Below are positions 25,083 through 33,001 of a DNA stretch of 64,000 nucleotides, in pieces (position 1 is the first letter of the stretch; each line of letters begins with the position of its first letter). The DNA lies in contig SFEL01000006.1 of assembly GCA_004557245.1 (NCBI GenBank), positions 1 to 64,000 of the forward strand, written 5' to 3'. This DNA comes from Clostridiales bacterium (GTDB taxonomy: Bacteria; Bacillota; Clostridia; Christensenellales; CAG-138). Position numbers and translations under genes: made by a program. Under the pieces are notes generated by a model. That model was not told the DNA's origin. It searched no databases and saw nothing but the letters and a program-made list of their open reading frames with translations.

Positions 25083-25865
25083 ATGAAGCGCAGAATGAAT
25101 AATTTCTTTAAAAAGGATGGCAAGTCCTTCGTGTTGGCTATGGATCACGCGGCAATGATGCCTTCTCCCGATTTGAAGGATCCGGGACATGTTATCCGCG
25201 AGGCTGTGGCCGGTGGTGCTGACGGATTTCTGACTACCTATGGTATTATTAAGGCCTTCCAGAATGATTTCGGCAATGCCGGTATTATAATGCGTGCGGA
25301 CGGAGGAATTTCTGCACTCCGCAAACCCATGAACCCCCTCAGCCTGCTGTACACCCCCGAGGATGCGGTGCGCGTAGGCGCCGATGCCATGCTGTGCATG
25401 GGTTATCCGGGCTCTACCGACAATGAGCACACCCTGGAGTACCTTGCTAACCTCTGCGCCGAGGCTGAAAAGCTCAACATTCCGGTAGGCGCCGAGATGC
25501 TGCCTTACGGCTTTGAAAAGCACGAGGGCATTGATACCCGTTCTGTTGAGAATATGAGCTTTGCCTGCAGGCAGGGCGCAGAGCTGGGCGCTGATTTTAT
25601 CAAGGCCGAGTTCGTTGGGGGCGAACGTTTCCGCGAGGTCGTTGACGGCTGCTACGCGCCCATACTGGTGCTGGGCGGCGGCAAGGCCAAGAGCGAGGAG
25701 GAGATATTCGCCAACATTCGCGGCGCTCTGGACGCTGGCGCAAAGGGTATTATAATGGGCCGAAATATCTACCGTCACGAGAATATAGCCGCCGTTTGCG
25801 CGGCCATTGCCGCGATAGTGCATGACGATGCCACCGTTGACGAGGCCATGAAGATGCTTAAATAA
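25083..25865 (+). CDS. DhnA/LsrF-type class I aldolase (DeoC/FbaB superfamily)
   Basis: The product (260 residues) is a TIM-barrel aldolase of the DhnA group, which includes archaeal-type fructose-bisphosphate aldolase, LsrF and ADTH synthase. KSFVLAMDHAAMMPSP holds the first strand with the conserved Asp-His, GADAMLCMGYPG lies mid-barrel, ADFIKAEFVGG carries the probable Schiff-base Lys, and GGKAKSEEEIFANI with GAKGIIMGRNIYRH forms the phosphate-binding end. It should cleave or form a carbon-carbon bond, or transfer an acyl group, on a phosphorylated substrate. The ATG at 25083 is preferred because GAAAGGAAAAAG precedes it; an earlier in-frame ATG overlaps the GrdE-like gene. It is cotranscribed with the Grd-like pair and the following dehydrogenase. 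Confidence 0.88.
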   Translation: MKRRMNNFFKKDGKSFVLAMDHAAMMPSPDLKDPGHVIREAVAGGADGFLTTYGIIKAFQNDFGNAGIIMRADGGISALRKPMNPLSLLYTPEDAVRVGADAMLCMGYPGSTDNEHTLEYLANLCAEAEKLNIPVGAEMLPYGFEKHEGIDTRSVENMSFACRQGAELGADFIKAEFVGGERFREVVDGCYAPILVLGGGKAKSEEEIFANIRGALDAGAKGIIMGRNIYRHENIAAVCAAIAAIVHDDATVDEAMKMLK

Positions 25866-25880
25866 CCGGAGGTAAAAGAT

Positions 25881-26927
25881 ATGTCTATTCAAATTAAGAC
25901 TATTGCCGTAACCGGCGAAAAACAGACCGAGATAATGAATCTGACCACCCCGGATCTTCGCAACGGCGAAGCATTGATAAAGGTACATGCCGTAGCGCTC
26001 TGCACCCTTGAGCAGCGCATATTCAGGGGTGAAGTAAAGATGCCTCTGCCATGCACCGGTGGCCACGAGGTATCAGGCGAGATAGTTGCTCTGGGCGATG
26101 GCGTGAACAAGAAAATGTGGGCGCCAGGAGACCGCGTTGCCGTACGTCTGCTTTACAACTGCGGCGAGTGCTATTACTGCCGTACCGGACATGCTAATCT
26201 CTGCGAAAGGGCGCAGAAAAAGCCCGTACGCGAGGGACTGCTTATAGGACCCGGCGGCCTTTGCGATTACGTTATAGTAAATACCGGTTATCTCTTTAAG
26301 ATACCCGACACTCTGAGTTACGAAGAAGCCAGCCTTACCGAGCCTCTTGCATGTGTGGTGCATAGCGTCACCAAGGCCAACATTCAGCTGGGTGAAGACG
26401 TGGTCGTAATAGGCGGCGGCATAATGGGTCAGTATCACGTAATGCTGGCAAAGCGCAGGGGTGCAAGGGTCATAATGAGCGAGGTAGACGAGAACCGCCG
26501 CGCTCTGGCACAGAAGCTGGGAGCCGACATTACTTTCAACCCCATGGAGAAGGACCCTGTTGAGTACGTAAAGAGCCTTACCGAGGGCCGTGGCGCAGAC
26601 GTGGTGTTCAACACCACCGCCATACCTTCCGTGGTACCTCAGGCTATCGCCATGACAGGCAAGGCCGGCCGCATGATACAGTACAGTTCCATGCATCCCG
26701 ATGCCCCGGCACCGGTAAGCCCCCAGATGCTGCATGGCAATGAGCCAATACTCACCGGCTCCATCAGCCCCGACGTACACGACTTTTTTACCGCTAACCG
26801 TCTGCTTTCCGGCGGCATAATAGACTGCAAGCCGCTTATTGCAAAGAAGTTCCCCTTCGAGCAGGCACAGCAGGCCTTTGAGGCGGCGATTGTGCCCGGC
26901 ACCTTCAGGGTAATAATAACCGACTGA
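25881..26927 (+). CDS. Zinc-dependent dehydrogenase (MDR superfamily, polyol/threonine dehydrogenase-like)
   Basis: The 348-residue enzyme carries ALCTLEQRIF with the first zinc Cys (where many relatives have CGTD), GGHEVSGEIVALG with the His-Glu pair, and a structural-zinc loop, CGECYYCRTGHANLC. The Rossmann fold starts at VVIGGGIMGQYHVMLA; the following SEVDENR suggests NAD preference. The last 60 residues include FFTANRLLSGGIIDCKPLI, common to sorbitol and threonine dehydrogenases. It should oxidise a secondary alcohol, or reduce a ketone, of the pathway. It starts 15 nt after the aldolase stop with a GGAGG site and ends the Grd-like operon before a hairpin. Confidence 0.9.
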   Translation: MSIQIKTIAVTGEKQTEIMNLTTPDLRNGEALIKVHAVALCTLEQRIFRGEVKMPLPCTGGHEVSGEIVALGDGVNKKMWAPGDRVAVRLLYNCGECYYCRTGHANLCERAQKKPVREGLLIGPGGLCDYVIVNTGYLFKIPDTLSYEEASLTEPLACVVHSVTKANIQLGEDVVVIGGGIMGQYHVMLAKRRGARVIMSEVDENRRALAQKLGADITFNPMEKDPVEYVKSLTEGRGADVVFNTTAIPSVVPQAIAMTGKAGRMIQYSSMHPDAPAPVSPQMLHGNEPILTGSISPDVHDFFTANRLLSGGIIDCKPLIAKKFPFEQAQQAFEAAIVPGTFRVIITD

Positions 26928-26940
26928 TATGGCCCGGACT

Positions 26941-26973
26941 TTTCCGTACAGGGTCGTTGGCCCTGTACGGAAA
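26941..26973. terminator. Perfect 13-bp hairpin after the Grd-like operon
   Basis: TTTCCGTACAGGG and CCCTGTACGGAAA enclose a 7-nt loop, 13 nt after the dehydrogenase stop. The T-run after the stem is weak, so it may stabilise the 3' end or terminate only partially, leaving some read-through into the permease. Confidence 0.6.
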
Positions 26974-27078
26974 TACTGTAAATAGAATTTACTTAAAATC
27001 TGCTGGCGCAAAGCATCAACTGGGGAGAACCGAGAGAATAATGCTGATGTAACCACATTAGTTATTATAAGATTGATA

Positions 27079-27107
27079 TTGACAAAAACGATGTTAAATA
27101 TTAAACT
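27079..27107 (+). promoter_or_regulatory. Promoter of the APC permease gene, with overlapping Rex-like palindrome
   Basis: TTGACA and TAAACT are separated by 17 nt. The -10 region lies in ATGTTAAATATTAAACTA (27091-27108), which agrees with 11 of 14 fixed positions of a Rex operator as recalled for Clostridia. The leader is about 105 nt and contains a small TTTTGGGA/TCCCGAAAA hairpin. Confidence 0.45.
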
Positions 27108-27217
27108 ATATCATAAATGAAATGTTCGATTAAGTGAATTACCAGTAAAAATGAATTAGGTTTTGGGATGCTCAGGTCCCGAAAAATCAATAAAAACACA
27201 TTATTTAGGAGGATTCT

Positions 27218-28540
27218 ATGGAAAACAAAGATAGTGGTAAGCTTGGCCTTGTAGCTTGCATTGCTATACTTACCGGCGGCTGCATCGGCAGCGCGATTTT
27301 CTCACTTTCCGGCATGACTATGTACTATGCCGGTCCCGCAGCTATAATTACATGGATAGTTGCAGCTATAATACTTGGTTGCTATGGCGTTCAGGTGGCC
27401 GAGCTGTCCGTAAGATACCCCCATTCCGGTGGCGTTTACGTATTTCCTGCTAAGTCCCTGAATAAATTCTGGGGCTTCGCTGCAGCCTGGGGCTACGTTA
27501 TTTCCAACTTTATCGCTGTAGCCTTCTCCGCTATTTACGTAGCCACTTATCTGGGTGTTGGCTTCGAGGCGCTTGCCGGTCTGCAGATACCCCTCGCGCT
27601 GGCCTCCATACTGTTCTGTGTAATACTTAACATGATGAAGGTTACCGATGCCGGCAAGTTCAACAACGTACTGGTCGGCCTGCTCATCATTACAATGCTG
27701 CTGTTCAGCGGTATTGCCCTGTCTCACGGCAACTTTAACTTTGATAACTTCAGCAACTTCTTCGATGGCGGCATGGGCAAGACCGGTTGGATACAGGCTA
27801 TCCCCAATGCCATGGTAGCTTACGGCTCCGTGGTTGCAATAGCCTTCATGGTGGGCCAGGTAAAGGATCCCAACCGTACCGTTCCCAAGTCCATGGCTAT
27901 CGCCCTGATAATCGTAGTTTCCCTGTACCTTCTGATGATCGTTGGAACCTTGGGTCACATTACTACCCAGTTCCTGGTAGATAATCCCGGCATGCGCTTC
28001 ATACCTATGTTCGCCGCTGCATGGACTTCAATGACCAACGTGCCCTGGCTCTCTAAGCTGATCTCTGTTTCCGCCTTCATCGCCCTGATCACCACCATGC
28101 TGGTTGTTCAGAACCTGAATGCCCTGACCATTCGGGCCATGGCTGAGGATGGCGCTCTGCCAAAGGTATTGGCAAAGTCTAACAAGAACGGCGCACCCTC
28201 TGCAGGCATCATCTTGGCTGCTGTTGTAGCTGGTATTCTCAGCTGCCAGCCCTCCTGGACTGAGCTGCTGGTAAACCTCGGCTCCATAGCCGCTGCCGTT
28301 ACCGTAGTTATAGTTTGCTATTCCCTGATAGCATCCCGCAAGCAGATGCCCAGCATTGAGGGCAAATACAAGGCTCCCGGCGGCAATGCTCTGAGCTGGG
28401 CTACCATAATCGTGATCGTAGCGAGCTACATACCCGCCATATTCAACGGCGGCGCGCAGATGTGGATATTCACTGCCATCATCTACATCGTAGGTATACT
28501 GATTTACTTCCTTTACTCCAAGAAACATCTCGCTGAATAA
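27218..28540 (+). CDS. APC-superfamily amino acid/amine permease
   Basis: The 440-residue protein has about 12 hydrophobic membrane segments. The first ends in GGCIGSAIFSLSGMTMYYAGP, the substrate-binding GxG region of APC transporters; a conserved YGVQVAELSVRYPHSGGVYVFP follows. It probably imports an amino acid or amine, or exchanges substrate and product. A strong AGGAGG site precedes the ATG. It follows the Grd-like operon on the same strand, with a separate promoter, and is the natural candidate for uptake of the substrate reduced by the GrdB-like protein; that link is inference from position. Confidence 0.9.
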   Translation: MENKDSGKLGLVACIAILTGGCIGSAIFSLSGMTMYYAGPAAIITWIVAAIILGCYGVQVAELSVRYPHSGGVYVFPAKSLNKFWGFAAAWGYVISNFIAVAFSAIYVATYLGVGFEALAGLQIPLALASILFCVILNMMKVTDAGKFNNVLVGLLIITMLLFSGIALSHGNFNFDNFSNFFDGGMGKTGWIQAIPNAMVAYGSVVAIAFMVGQVKDPNRTVPKSMAIALIIVVSLYLLMIVGTLGHITTQFLVDNPGMRFIPMFAAAWTSMTNVPWLSKLISVSAFIALITTMLVVQNLNALTIRAMAEDGALPKVLAKSNKNGAPSAGIILAAVVAGILSCQPSWTELLVNLGSIAAAVTVVIVCYSLIASRKQMPSIEGKYKAPGGNALSWATIIVIVASYIPAIFNGGAQMWIFTAIIYIVGILIYFLYSKKHLAE

Positions 28541-28573
28541 GCCGATATAGTTGTTTGAATTGAGGCGTAAAGT

Positions 28574-28600
28574 CCTGCGGCAGTGCATCGCTGCCGCAGG
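28574..28600 (+). terminator. GC-rich hairpin between permease and ribF
   Basis: CCTGCGGCAG and CTGCCGCAGG form a perfect 10-bp stem around 7 nt, 33 nt after the permease stop. No T-run follows, so it may be a processing or stability element rather than a full terminator. Confidence 0.5.
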
Positions 28601-28628
28601 TATGTCTCGAGACCGGAGGAAACTTACA

Positions 28629-29531
28629 ATGAAGCATGTATTGGATTTTTGCGGTGGTACGAAGGACGGTACCTGTGTAGCTTTTGGACATTTTGACGGT
28701 ATCCACCTTGGCCACAGGGCAGTTATAGAAAAGGTCTGTGCCCATGAGGGGCTTGTACCTGTGATAGTAAGCGCAGACGAGACATTCAAGCCCGTTATAT
28801 ATACCGAGCGGGAAAAGGAAGAACTCCTTAAAGAAACCGGCGTGGAAATAATGGTTTCGGTAAACGCCCGGGATTATGATTCCATGACCGCAGAAGAGCT
28901 TTGCAGTGCCGTTGCCGGAAAGCTCAACGCAAAGGTGGTAGTAGCCGGAGAGAATATCTGCTTTGGCTCCGATAATAAGGGTATCGCAGAGCTTAAGGCC
29001 CTCGGTGCAAAGTACGGCTTTGCTGTTGAGTCTGTTCCCGTCGTTTATCACAATGGCGAAGAAGTATCCACAGCAGCCGTAATGAAGGCAATTGAGGATA
29101 AGGATTTTAATAAGATGTCCGAACTCCTTGGCCATGTATATATTATGATGGGAAGGGTCGTCCACGGTAAGGCGGCCGGGCGCAAGCACGGAATGCCCAC
29201 GGCTAACCTGGGCGTAGCGGCTAATAAGCTGTTTCCTCCTCACGGCGTATATGGCACGCTTTCCATAATAGATGGCAGATATTACAGGGGCATGACCAAC
29301 ATAGGTCTGCGTCCCTCAGATGACGATATACCCATTGCCACGATAGAGACATTTATACTGAACTTTGACCAAGATATATACGACAAGGATGTACTGCTTC
29401 AGGTTTATGCCTATATCCGCGGAGTGAAGAAATTCTCCGGTGGTCTGGATGAAGTCCGCAAGCAGATCGACAAGGATATTCAGGACGTCAAGTCTTATAT
29501 GGACGAAGTAGTACGCAAGCTTGGCATTTGA
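28629..29531 (+). CDS. ribF: Bifunctional riboflavin kinase/FAD synthetase
   Basis: RibF converts riboflavin to FMN and then FAD. The N-terminal nucleotidyltransferase domain shows FGHFDGIHLGHRAVIEK, and residues about 90-125 contain VVVAGENICFGSDNKG. The C-terminal kinase domain carries GRVVHGKAAGRKHGMPTANL, then HGVYGTLSIIDGRYYRGMTNIG and ETFILNFDQDIYDK. The length (300 residues) is normal. The ATG at 28629 follows GGAGGAAACT; an upstream in-frame ATG would place the start inside the preceding hairpin. FMN and FAD made here would supply the FMN-binding protein and ApbE encoded at 38-39 kb, though no direct link is visible. Confidence 0.92.
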   Translation: MKHVLDFCGGTKDGTCVAFGHFDGIHLGHRAVIEKVCAHEGLVPVIVSADETFKPVIYTEREKEELLKETGVEIMVSVNARDYDSMTAEELCSAVAGKLNAKVVVAGENICFGSDNKGIAELKALGAKYGFAVESVPVVYHNGEEVSTAAVMKAIEDKDFNKMSELLGHVYIMMGRVVHGKAAGRKHGMPTANLGVAANKLFPPHGVYGTLSIIDGRYYRGMTNIGLRPSDDDIPIATIETFILNFDQDIYDKDVLLQVYAYIRGVKKFSGGLDEVRKQIDKDIQDVKSYMDEVVRKLGI

Positions 29532-29564
29532 TTCGAACACCTACTTTTCATAACTATTCTTAAC

Positions 29565-29602
29565 GAGAGAGGCAGACGGGCTAAGGCCCGTCTGCCTCTC
29601 TC
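29565..29602. terminator. 17-bp perfect hairpin after ribF
   Basis: A perfect inverted repeat (GAGAGAGGCAGACGGGC and its complement) surrounds a TAAG loop, 33 nt after the ribF stop. No long T-run follows on either strand, but the stem is one of the strongest in the window. Confidence 0.7.
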
Positions 29603-29712
29603 TGTGCAAACAGAAGATAGTGCCGCTGCTCTGAAGGACAGCGGATGCATACTTGACAAGCAGGGGGCATTTTAGGAAAATATGCTTAAGATTCGACATT
29701 GAGAGGGTTCTT

Positions 29713-30561
29713 ATGGATATATATGTCAGGGATGGTTCTATCATAGTGTCCGGGGTCAGTTGCTTTGACCTTGCCCGTTCCTGCGACTGCGGGCAGGCGT
29801 TTCGCTGGAAGAATACGGGAAACGGCTGGTTTGGCGTGGCAGGCGGCAGGGGAGCTACGGTAAGGCAGACGGGAGAAACTCTGATTATAACCCCCGGCAA
29901 GGATAAAGATGTCGGCTTCTGGCTCAATTACTTTGACTTATACAGAAACTATCAGGCTATAGAGGACGAGGTGAGATGTGACGCTACCCTTGGCAAATGC
30001 CTGGACTACGCCAGCGGCATACACATATTCAATCAGGACCCATTTGAAACGCTGATAAGCTTTATCATATCGGCAAACAACAACATAAAGCGCATAACCG
30101 GTATAGTGGACAGGCTTTGTATCCTGGCAGGAGAAAAGCACGAAGGAACTACAGAATACTATTCCTTCCCGGCGCCTGAGGCCATAGCGGAGCTGACCGT
30201 TGAACAGCTCACCGCCATAGGCTCCGGCTACCGGGCGCCATATATCAAAGGCAGCGCCAGAATGATAGCCGACGGGTACGAACTGGAAACGCTGAGAAAC
30301 GTGCCGACGGCGGCGGCAAGAAAAGAACTGCTGAGATTCCCGGGCGTGGGGCCAAAGGTTGCGGACTGCGTGCTGCTGTTCTCGCTGGGCCATGCGGACG
30401 CATTTCCGTTGGACGTATGGATGAAGCGCGCCATGCGGCTCATGTACTTCCAAGGCGCAGAACCGGGGAAAAAGGCCATGGAGGATCAGATAGCCGCCCT
30501 TGGCCCAAACAGCGGCATATTGCAACAATACATATTCCAATACGCAAGAGAGAATATGTAG
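29713..30561 (+). CDS. 8-oxoguanine DNA glycosylase (OGG1-type, HhH-GPD)
   Basis: This 282-residue protein excises oxidised guanine from DNA. The N-terminal domain (FDLARSCDCGQAFRWK) is the OGG-specific fold. QDPFETLISFIISANNNIKR opens the glycosylase core, LRFPGVGPKVADCVLLFS is the helix-hairpin-helix with catalytic Lys215, and FPLDVWMKRAM supplies the catalytic Asp234. The bifunctional glycosylase/lyase residues are intact. ATG 29713 is chosen because the conserved domain begins there; an upstream ATG adds 20 unconserved residues. Its stop codon abuts the stop of the convergent iron-ADH homologue with no spacer. Confidence 0.93.
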   Translation: MDIYVRDGSIIVSGVSCFDLARSCDCGQAFRWKNTGNGWFGVAGGRGATVRQTGETLIITPGKDKDVGFWLNYFDLYRNYQAIEDEVRCDATLGKCLDYASGIHIFNQDPFETLISFIISANNNIKRITGIVDRLCILAGEKHEGTTEYYSFPAPEAIAELTVEQLTAIGSGYRAPYIKGSARMIADGYELETLRNVPTAAARKELLRFPGVGPKVADCVLLFSLGHADAFPLDVWMKRAMRLMYFQGAEPGKKAMEDQIAALGPNSGILQQYIFQYARENM

Positions 30562-31683
30562 CTATTTGGAATAGGCGTGACGGAACATCTCCTCTACCTT
30601 TTTTTGAGTGTCGTCCGGGATAATTTGGGCAACTTCGCCGCACTGTGCTACCCTCGCCGTAAGGCGGGGGAGCTTTTTTAAAAAAGCGTTTTTATCCCGT
30701 TCCAGCTCGCAGAGCTTCAACGGCAGCCCCAGCATGTCCGCATATTCCTCAATGAGCGCAGCAAGAGCCTCGGGAGTATCCTTCAGACCCAACTCCGACG
30801 CTATGGCGGCGTAGCCCTCGGAGTATTGGCCGGTTGAACGCCGTATTATGGCAGGAAGGTACACGGCGCAAAGCGTCCCGAAGGATACACAGCCAAACAG
30901 CCCCATAGATCCGTGAACCATTGCAGAGCAAAGGCCGGGGGAGGCGTTGTAGTGGGCTATGCCGCTGAGTATCTGGGCGTTGAGCAGCGGCTCTGATGGA
31001 AATGGCAGGCAGGAAAACGCAATGGTGCTGCTTATTATGGTATGCATGGCCTGCATTGCGAAGGGGCGGCTGAAAAAACTGCCTTCGGGAGAGACGGCCG
31101 CTTCCACGGAAAGCGCCAGTGCGGACAATACTGCTTCGCCGGTATGGGTGTGGGGTAAGGCGTTGAGCAGCAGCGGGTCGATTATGGCGGCGTGGGGCAT
31201 GAGACCGGGGCAGTATATAACCTGCTCAAGGCATTCCCGGGGATTCCATAGCGCCGCGTATCCGGTGGCCTCGCCGCCGTTTGAACCGAGGGTAGGAACG
31301 GCTATAAGACGTGTGCGCCCCAGTTTCATTCTGGGTATATCGGACCTGACAAGATCGTCCGGAGTAAGGTCGGGACGCTCGTAGAATATCCGCATGAGCT
31401 TTGCGCAGTCCATGGCGGCATGGCCTCCTATGGCGATTATCCAGCCCGGCTTGAACTCCATAAGCGCCTTTGCCCCTTCCAGTACCGTCGGGCCGTCGAC
31501 CGGGCCTTCGGGCACGCTGAATACCCGTATGTGCATGCCGGTGCGCCTGGCCTGCTTCTGGGCTATCCTGCACGCGGCCTCGCAGTCATGCACCAGCAGC
31601 ATTCGGTCGCCCCGGAGGCCGGATATATGCTCCAATGTGCCGTCGCCGTAAAGTATCCTTATGGGTATTCTAAACTCCGCCAT
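30562..31683 (-). CDS. Iron-containing alcohol dehydrogenase homologue with degraded metal site
   Basis: The 373-residue protein has the iron-ADH fold: GWIIAIGGHAAMDCAKLM (family GGGSxxDxAK), LIAVPTLGSNGGEATGYA, and IIDPLLLNALPHTHTGEAV. Comparison with the intact enzyme at 5984-7651 places the four metal ligands at Ser187, Leu191, His257 and Phe268, so only one of Asp/His/His/His remains. The reading frame is otherwise undamaged, with normal codon use, so this looks like a functional but altered protein rather than a pseudogene. It may be metal-independent, use another chemistry, or serve as a binding or regulatory protein. It is convergent with the glycosylase and divergent from deoC. Substrate and role are unknown. 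Confidence 0.85.
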   Translation of the reverse strand: MAEFRIPIRILYGDGTLEHISGLRGDRMLLVHDCEAACRIAQKQARRTGMHIRVFSVPEGPVDGPTVLEGAKALMEFKPGWIIAIGGHAAMDCAKLMRIFYERPDLTPDDLVRSDIPRMKLGRTRLIAVPTLGSNGGEATGYAALWNPRECLEQVIYCPGLMPHAAIIDPLLLNALPHTHTGEAVLSALALSVEAAVSPEGSFFSRPFAMQAMHTIISSTIAFSCLPFPSEPLLNAQILSGIAHYNASPGLCSAMVHGSMGLFGCVSFGTLCAVYLPAIIRRSTGQYSEGYAAIASELGLKDTPEALAALIEEYADMLGLPLKLCELERDKNAFLKKLPRLTARVAQCGEVAQIIPDDTQKKVEEMFRHAYSK

Positions 31684-31791
31684 AAGCGCCCCCTAAAAAC
31701 GTAATGCGTTTATAGGATGCTGCATTTTGGGAAAATGATGCATATTATCCGGATACGCGATGTTTGGGAAGATTAAATTCAAATTATATGG

Positions 31792-31797
31792 TATAAT
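31792..31797 (+). promoter_or_regulatory. Extended -10 promoter element for deoC
   Basis: TGGTATAAT (extended -10) lies about 45 nt before deoC. No good -35 is seen at the usual distance, consistent with extended -10 promoters. Confidence 0.45.
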
Positions 31798-31840
31798 AAT
31801 AACGCATCTAAGAATTTTGCCGAAAGGAATATGAATAATA

Positions 31841-32485
31841 ATGATGAAACTCAATAAGTACATCGACCATACCCTTCTCAAGCCCGACGCCACTACCGAA
31901 CAGATAAAGAAAATATGTGACGAGGCGAAGAAGTACGACTTCGCCAGCGTATGCGTAAATTCCTGCCATGCTGAGCTGGTAGCAAGGGAGCTTAAGGACA
32001 GCGGCGTTTCCACCTGCTGCGTAGTAGGCTTTCCTCTAGGCGCAATGCTCACCGAGGCAAAGGCATATGAAGCCAGGCTGGCGGTAGAAAAGGGCGCAAA
32101 CGAGATAGACATGGTGATCAACATAGGCGCCGCTAAGGAAGGCGACTGGAAACTCGTAGAGGACGATATAAAGGCCGTAGTTGACGCATGCCATCCCAAG
32201 GCGCTGCTGAAGGTCATAATCGAGACCTGCCTGCTCACCGATGACGAAAAGCGCGAGGCCTGCCGCTGCGCCGTAAGGGCGGGAGCCGATTATGTCAAGA
32301 CCAGCACCGGCTTTTCCACCGCAGGCGCAAACGTACACGACGTTGCACTCATGCGCGAGACTGTAGGCCCGGATGTGGGCGTAAAGGCCTCTGGCGGCGT
32401 GCGCACCCACGAGGACGCTGATAAAATGATAAAGGCGGGGGCGACAAGGCTCGGCACCAGCTCCGGCGTAAAGCTCATGGCATAA
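31841..32485 (+). CDS. deoC: Deoxyribose-phosphate aldolase
   Basis: DeoC cleaves 2-deoxyribose 5-phosphate to glyceraldehyde 3-phosphate and acetaldehyde. The 214-residue length is standard. YIDHTLLKPDATTEQI opens the barrel, FASVCVNSCHAELV follows, LLKVIIETCLLT holds one catalytic-site Lys, and GADYVKTSTGFSTAGA contains the Schiff-base Lys. The end reads VKASGGVRTHEDADKMI. The AAAGG ribosome site serves either of two adjacent ATGs (31841 or 31844) less well than an out-of-frame ATG at 31831 that opens a 9-codon frame overlapping deoC, so weak coupling is possible. Acetaldehyde made here could feed the aldehyde enzymes elsewhere in the window, which is inference. Confidence 0.95.
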   Translation: MMKLNKYIDHTLLKPDATTEQIKKICDEAKKYDFASVCVNSCHAELVARELKDSGVSTCCVVGFPLGAMLTEAKAYEARLAVEKGANEIDMVINIGAAKEGDWKLVEDDIKAVVDACHPKALLKVIIETCLLTDDEKREACRCAVRAGADYVKTSTGFSTAGANVHDVALMRETVGPDVGVKASGGVRTHEDADKMIKAGATRLGTSSGVKLMA

Positions 32486-32499
32486 TACAAAAACGCTTC

Positions 32500-32525
32500 A
32501 GAGCGAAGGTAAAATCCTTCGCTCT
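32500..32525 (+). terminator. Terminator of deoC
   Basis: AGAGCGAAGG and CCTTCGCTCT form a 10-bp stem with a 6-nt loop, followed by TTTTGTTTTTT. It lies 15 nt after the deoC stop. Confidence 0.88.
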
Positions 32526-32590
32526 TTTTGTTTTTTGGCAGTTTTTACAAAGGAAGTGCATATTCGCCAAAGTTCGTGGGAATAATTTGA

Positions 32591-32615
32591 AGGAGGCGAA
32601 ATTTGCGTAAAGAAT
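32591..32615 (+). promoter_or_regulatory. Sigma-H-like promoter of the spoIIA operon
   Basis: GA-AGGA followed 17 nt later by AAAGAATAA fits the sigma-H pattern RnAGGAWWW-N11-RnnGAATWW, except that the WWW after AGGA reads GGC. In Bacillus subtilis the spoIIA operon is transcribed by sigma-H, so the position fits. Confidence 0.5.
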
Positions 32616-32679
32616 AACCACAGTTAAGCCCTGAATGGACAGGCATAAGCAGGGCAAAAGCGGTAAATCGGAGGTAATT

Positions 32680-32982
32680 ATGCAGCTTGAAAAGAACAGA
32701 AGAGGAAGGGAGCTTCGCGTTGTGCTGTCAGGAGAACTGGATCACCACAACGCGGCCATTATTCGCGAGGAGATAGATCGTGAGCTGGACGGCAGCGTAA
32801 AGCTGCTGACGCTGGATATGAGCGGTATAACCTTCATGGACAGCTCGGGCATAGGCGTGGTGCTGGGCAGATACCGGCGCATGAGCGAAAGCGGGGGGAA
32901 GCTCAGAATGGGCGGCATGAGCATATATGCGGAAAAGATACTCAGAATGGCCGGCGTACTGGCGCTGCTGGAAAGAAAATAG
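32680..32982 (+). CDS. spoIIAA: Anti-sigma-F factor antagonist SpoIIAA
   Basis: The 100-residue STAS-domain protein binds SpoIIAB and frees sigma-F in the forespore. LTLDMSGITFMDSSGIGVVL holds the phosphorylated Ser (second Ser of DSSG, residue 56), the residue dephosphorylated by SpoIIE. The start follows ATCGGAGGT; an upstream ATG at 32635 lacks a site and adds 15 basic residues. It is the first gene of a three-gene operon in the canonical order. SpoIIE and the rest of the pathway are outside the window. Confidence 0.95.
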   Translation: MQLEKNRRGRELRVVLSGELDHHNAAIIREEIDRELDGSVKLLTLDMSGITFMDSSGIGVVLGRYRRMSESGGKLRMGGMSIYAEKILRMAGVLALLERK

Positions 32983-33001
32983 ATCAGGGGGGTAAGTTAC
33001 G

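Noticed and set aside
26974..27078. GC-richer block (GGGGAGAACCGAGAGA) before the permease as a riboswitch
   Set aside because: A CATCA/TGATG pairing exists but no known class could be matched by eye, and it lies upstream of the predicted permease promoter; left unassigned.
30562..31683. Iron-ADH homologue as a pseudogene
   Set aside because: The frame is full length, without stops or frameshifts, and its start and neighbours are normal; missing ligands alone do not show decay.
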